In this document: piece by piece, positions 60,378-64,000 of the stretch
Layout of the letters: each line of letters begins with the position of its first letter
Position numbering within the stretch: the first letter of the stretch is position 1
Origin: DATARH01 sp963746885
GTDB taxonomy: Bacteria; Pseudomonadota; Alphaproteobacteria; ATCC43930; CGMCC-115725
Length of the DNA stretch: 64,000 nucleotides
Direction: 5' to 3'
NCBI GenBank assembly: GCA_963746885.1
Contig: CAVVDM010000004.1
Location: 434,001-498,000, forward strand
Made by a program: the position numbers and the translations under genes
Notes under the pieces: model-generated
The model's input: the letters and a program-made list of their open reading frames with translations, nothing else
Databases searched by the model: none
What the model was told of the DNA's origin: nothing

Positions 60378-61395
60378 GTGCTGCAAAAGAATTGGCAAAC
60401 CCTGATCAAACCGAAGCAGCTTGCGGTCGAGCCGGGCGGCGATGCGGACCGTGTCGCCACCGTCGTCGCCGAGCCGCTCGAGCGCGGTTTCGGCCTGACG
60501 CTCGGCAACGCGCTGCGGCGGGTGCTGTTGTCCTCGCTGCAGGGCGCGGCGGTCACCTCGATGCAGATCGAGGGCGTGCTGCACGAGTTCTCCTCGCTGC
60601 CGGGCGTGCTCGAGGACATCACCGACATCGTGCTGAACGTCAAGAGCATCTGCCTGCGCATGCATGGCGAGGGGCCGAAGCGGATGCGCCTGCGCGCCAC
60701 CGGGCCGGGCGAGGTGCGGGCCGGCCAGATCGAGACCGGGCACGACATCGAGATCCTCAACCCCGACCTGGTGGTCTGCACGCTCGACAACGGCGCGCAC
60801 GTCACGATGGAACTGACCGTCGAGAACGGCAAGGGCTATGTGCCGGGCACCGCAGAACCGGCCGGAGGACGCGCCGATCGGCCTCATCCCGGTCGATGCG
60901 CTGTTCAGCCCGGTGCGCAAGGTGTCCTACCGCGTCGAGAATACCCGCGTCGGCCAGGTCACCGACTACGACCGGCTGGCGATGCGGGTCGAGACCAACG
61001 GCGCGATGACGCCGGAGGACGCGGTGGCGCTGGCGGCGCGCATCCTGCAGGACCAGTTGCAGCTGTTCATCAATTTCGAAGAGCCGCACCATGCGATCGA
61101 AAAGGAGATCGCCGGCGAGCCGCTGATCAACAAGAACCTGCTGCGCAAGGTCGACGAGCTTGAACTGTCGGTGCGCTCGGCCAACTGCCTGAAGAACGAC
61201 AACATCGTCTATATCGGCGACCTGGTGCAGAAGACCGAGGCCGAGATGCTGCGCACGCCTAATTTCGGCCGCAAATCCTTGAATGAAATCAAGGAAGTGT
61301 TGGCCAATATGGGGCTGCATCTGGGGATGGAGATCGCGAACTGGCCGCCCGAGAATATCGAAGAACTGGCCAAGCGCATCGACGAGCCGTATTGA
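60378..61395 (+). CDS. rpoA: RNA polymerase alpha subunit (one +1 frameshift)
   Basis: GTG 60378 starts LQKNWQTLIKPKQL, with GAGG upstream. The N-terminal dimerisation domain (ERGFGLTLGNALRRVLLSSL) is in the first frame. An extra base at ~60851-60852 moves to NRPEDAPIGLIPVDALFSPVRKV, and the C-terminal domain follows (ELSVRSANCLKNDNIVYIGDLV in pieces, NFGRKSLNEIKEVL). The repaired length is 338 aa, exactly typical of alphaproteobacteria. Confidence 0.95.
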
Positions 61396-61410
61396 GCGGT
61401 CTGCGGATGC

Positions 61411-61472
61411 CCCCTGGGCGGTCCAGGGGTGTGAGGTTTGAGCGGTTGCTCTGGACCCCCGTTTGCGCGGGG
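61411..61472. repeat. REP-like palindrome pair between rpoA and rplQ
   Basis: CCCCTGG/CCAGGGG (61411-61417, 61423-61429) with a 5-base loop, and CCCCG/CGGGG (61457-61461, 61468-61472) with a 6-base loop. The second lies within ctggacccccgtttgcgcgg and is followed by ggacgacga. On the minus strand the segment around the second palindrome reads FVVPAQTGVQ in one frame and SSPRKRGSR in another, the coding look of dispersed palindromic repeats in many proteobacteria. No second copy was noticed in this window. Confidence 0.6.
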
Positions 61473-61498
61473 ACGACGAATGCGGAGTTTGGGAAATC

Positions 61499-61919
61499 AT
61501 GCGCCATCGAATGAGCCATCGCGGCTTCAGCCGCACCTCCGCCCACCGCAAGGCGATGTTCGAGAACCTTGCTGCGTCCTTGTTGAAGCACGAGCAGATC
61601 CGCACGACGCTGCCCAAGGCCAAGGATTTGCGGCCGATCGTCGAGCGGCTGATCACGCTTGGCAAGCGCGGCGGGCTGCACGCGCGGCGCCAGGCGATCG
61701 CCAAATTGCAGGACGCCAAACTCGCCGAAAAGCTGCTGACGACGCTCGCGCAGCGCTATGCCGGCCGCCCCGGCGGCTACACCCGCATCGTCAAGGCCGG
61801 CTATCGCTACGGCGACGACGCGGCGATGGCGTTGATCGAGCTGGTCGACCGTGACCCCGACGCCAAGGGTAAGGATTCCGGCCCGCGTCCCGGAAGCGGC
61901 AGAGGAAGCGGCGGCGTAG
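61499..61919 (+). CDS. rplQ: 50S ribosomal protein L17 (one +1 frameshift near the end)
   Basis: MRHRMSHRGFSRTSAHRKAM, the LLKHEQIRTTLPKAKDLRP core and RIVKAGYRYGDDAAMALIEL are in frame. An extra C at 61889-61891 (cgtccCgg) hides the natural end PEAAEEAAA and its TAG at 61917-61919. Removing it gives 139 aa. Without the correction the frame runs to 62170 across a convergent gene. Last gene of the alpha operon. Confidence 0.95.
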
Positions 61920-61954
61920 CTTCGCCGCACTCCCCGCAATCTCCGCCGTCCCGC

Positions 61955-63158
61955 TTAGCCAGGGTCGCGGCTGAGCAGCCGGAGGCCCCAGGGCACCATC
62001 GCGGCCTGGCGGTTGGCGGCGTGGTGGGTCAGGATCGTCGTCAGGTCGCGGCGGATTTCCTGCAGCGGGTCGCTGTCGTAGAGCCAGCGGGCACCGCACA
62101 ATTCGCACAGCCGCTCGACCGCCCAGCCCACCTGATGCTGCGCATAGACCATGTCGCGGCGGGCGCGTAGCGCCTCCGCCTCGCCGATGCGGCGGCCCGA
62201 GCTGACGGTGTCGGTGCTGGCGTCGCGGCCGGCGTGCAATAGCTGGGTCGCGACGTCGATTGCGGCGGCGCGCCTCGCCGACCGTCATCTGCACGATTTC
62301 CGACTGCGCCAGCCGCGTGACCCCGCGCGACACCCGCCCGGCCAGCGCCCGACAGGCGACGTCGAGAGCCCGCCCGCCCAGCGCAATCGCCACCGGCGGC
62401 AGCGAATACGAGACCAGAAACCCGCGCGGCGCGCGCACCACCGGGTAGTCGGGATGCACCAGCGCACCCGGCGGCGTGCCGGCATGCAGGTCGCTCACCA
62501 TCACGACGCGGTGCTCGGGGATGAACGCATCCTCGACGACCAGTGACTTGCTGCCGCTGCCGAGCAGGCCGAGCACGCGCCAATCGTCGATGATCTCGAC
62601 CTCGCAGAGCGGCACCAGCACGTAGGCGACGTGGCGCGGGTCGCCCATCTCGCCCAGGAACGCGCCGAGGATCACCCATTGCGCGTGGTCAACGCCGCTG
62701 GAGAACGAGTAGCGTCCGGAAAGCCGCCAACCGCCTGCGACACGCCGCGCGGCGGCGCGCGGCGCCAGCGACGACGAGGCGACCGCCAACGGATCGTCGC
62801 CCCACACGTCGATCTGCGCCTGCTCGGGATAGGACGCGATGATCCATTGATGCTCGGCCAGCACGGCGTAGACCCAGGCCGACGAGGCGCAGCCATAGGC
62901 CAATTCCTCGACGATCCGCGAGAACAGGCTGAAGCGCCCTTGCCTGCCGCCGAAGCGGCGGGGCTGCAGGATGCGCAAGATGCCGCATCCGTGATAATCG
63001 GCGATGGTCTGGTCCGGCACCCGGCGTGCCGCAGCGGCTTCCGGGGCACGCTGTGCGAGTGCCGGGATCAGCCCCCGCGCGCGCTCCAGCAGGGCACGCT
63101 CGTCGTCCGGCAGGGCGCTGTCGTCGCCGGACGCCGGAACTGCGGAACATTCCGACAT
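61955..63158 (-). CDS. acyl-CoA dehydrogenase-fold flavoprotein, monooxygenase-like (one frameshift)
   Basis: About 400 aa after removal of one base near 62270. N-terminal helical part (RRVPDQTIADYHGCGILRIL, then CASSAWVYAVLAEHQWIIASYP in pieces), a beta domain (RVAGGWRLSGRYSFSSGVDHAQWVILGAF in pieces, VEIIDDWRVLGLLGSGSKSLVVEDAFIP in pieces) and a C-terminal helical domain in the second frame (AAAIDVATQLLHAGRDAS). It resembles HpaH/HsaA/DszC-type two-component monooxygenases and is similar in length and build to the enzyme at 18.1-19.3 kb. The substrate is unknown. It converges with rplQ. Confidence 0.8.
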
Positions 63159-63334
63159 GCCTGGCCTCTCCTAATGGCAGCCCGGCGCAATGGCCGGCGG
63201 CCCTCTCGGCGCGATTGTGCGGGATGCACGGCGTGCCGGGCAATGCGGTTTGCCGCCCGAGCCGCGGCTATTTTGCCCGCCATGCGGCGGCATTTCTGCT
63301 ATGAGGCAGGGGCAGCCCGAGCGGAGTGCCATCC

Positions 63335-64000
63335 ATGATCATTCGCGAGCACGCTGTCACCGATATCGCGACGCCGACCGGGCCGATGCGACTGCATGTG
63401 TTTCAGCCGGCTGCGCCCGGGCGCTATCCGGGTCTTCTCGCCTATTCGGAGATCTACCAGATCACCGCGCCGGTTAGGCGAATGGCGGCCTTTCTGGCCG
63501 GCAATGGCTTTGTTGTGGCGGCGCCCGAGATCTATCACGAGTTCGAGGCGGCCGGCGGCGTGCTGGCCTATGACAAGCGGGGCACCGACCGCGGCAACGA
63601 CCTCAAATTTGCCAAGGAGGTCGCCGCGTTTGACAGTGACGCGCGGGCGGCGCTCGACTGGCTGACGGCATATCCCGATTGCACCGGCCGGCTTGGCGTC
63701 ATCGGCATCTGTATCGGCGGACATCTGGCGTTCCGCGCCGCGATGAACCCCGACGTACGTGCGACCGCCTGCTTCTACGCGACCGACATCCACGACCACG
63801 CGCTCGGCAAGGGCAATGCCGACGACAGCCTCCGGCGGGCCGGCCATATCAAGGGCGAACTCTTGATGGTGTGGGGCCGGCAGGACCCGCATATCCCGCT
63901 CGCCGGGCGGCGGCTGATCCGCGACCGGCTCGAGGCGGTCGGCAGCCATTACACGTGGCACGAGTTCAACGCCGCGCACGCTTTCATGCGCGACGAGGGG
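63335..64000 (+). CDS. dienelactone hydrolase family protein (3' end outside window)
   Basis: 222 residues are visible from ATG 63335 with no stop before the window end. Alpha/beta-hydrolase of the carboxymethylenebutenolidase type with its Cys-Asp-His triad: Cys126 in GICIGGH, Asp184 in GRQDPH and His215 in NAAHAF. EIYQITAPVRRMAAFLAGNGF and AAPEIYHEF are typical. It lies divergently next to the flavoprotein gene, which suggests a link to aromatic or lactone breakdown (inference). A few residues are missing at the C-terminus. Confidence 0.88.
   Translation, partial: MIIREHAVTDIATPTGPMRLHVFQPAAPGRYPGLLAYSEIYQITAPVRRMAAFLAGNGFVVAAPEIYHEFEAAGGVLAYDKRGTDRGNDLKFAKEVAAFDSDARAALDWLTAYPDCTGRLGVIGICIGGHLAFRAAMNPDVRATACFYATDIHDHALGKGNADDSLRRAGHIKGELLMVWGRQDPHIPLAGRRLIRDRLEAVGSHYTWHEFNAAHAFMRDEG

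Noticed and set aside
61920..62170. Extension of L17 by ~80 residues
   Set aside because: The extension follows an extra C at 61889-61891 and lies antisense to the flavoprotein gene. The natural acidic tail and TAG are in the +1 frame.

Overview
The window is high-GC alphaproteobacterial chromosome. Three things point to this: the tad/cpa pilus genes lie in the Caulobacter order (cpaA-B-C-D-E-F-tadB-tadC), tRNA-Trp sits between tuf and secE, and secY-adk-rpsM run together without rpmJ. The exact order or family cannot be told from the sequence alone.

Layout. 0-2 kb: the end of one membrane protein and a second multi-pass membrane protein. 2.1-4.8 kb: alaS. 5.0-14.6 kb: a Flp/Tad pilus machine read leftwards (cpaA to tadC), with a convergent TPR lipoprotein of TadD type; no pilin gene was found. 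14.9-23.7 kb: an accessory metabolic region with a decayed CaiB-type CoA-transferase, RidA, two luciferase-like monooxygenases, a PLP-dependent C-S lyase-like enzyme, an acyl-CoA-dehydrogenase-fold flavoprotein, an alpha/beta hydrolase, a MetE-like zinc methyltransferase, a lysozyme-like lipoprotein and a cupin. 23.8-24.7 kb: an rRNA 2'-O-methyltransferase. 24.8-38.3 kb: promoter, tRNA-Tyr, tRNA-Gly, tuf, tRNA-Trp, secE, nusG, rplK, rplA, rplJ, rplL, rpoB, rpoC. 38.7-43.2 kb: a complete CUT1-type sugar ABC transporter placed between rpoC and the str operon. 43.3-61.9 kb: str (rpsL, rpsG, fusA, second tuf), S10, spc and alpha operons to rplQ. 62-64 kb: a second acyl-CoA-dehydrogenase-fold flavoprotein and a dienelactone hydrolase cut by the window end.

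The most striking property is a scatter of single-base indels. About 20 genes change frame one to seven times, including rpoB, fusA, one tuf, rplC, rplE, secY, adk, rpoA and rplQ, which are essential. Some 30 events are +1 insertions, usually doubling a neighbouring base, and about five are deletions. Removing them gives family-typical lengths (rpoB 1393 aa, fusA 691, rpoA 338, rplE 179). This looks like residual single-molecule sequencing error, not decay or programmed frameshifting. Coordinates of these genes are therefore given for the whole locus.

Other points of interest are strong hairpins without U-tracts in many spacers of the RNA polymerase and ribosomal operons, a REP-like palindrome pair between rpoA and rplQ, near-consensus sigma-70 promoters before tRNA-Tyr, rpsL and rpsM, and two nearly identical tuf genes.
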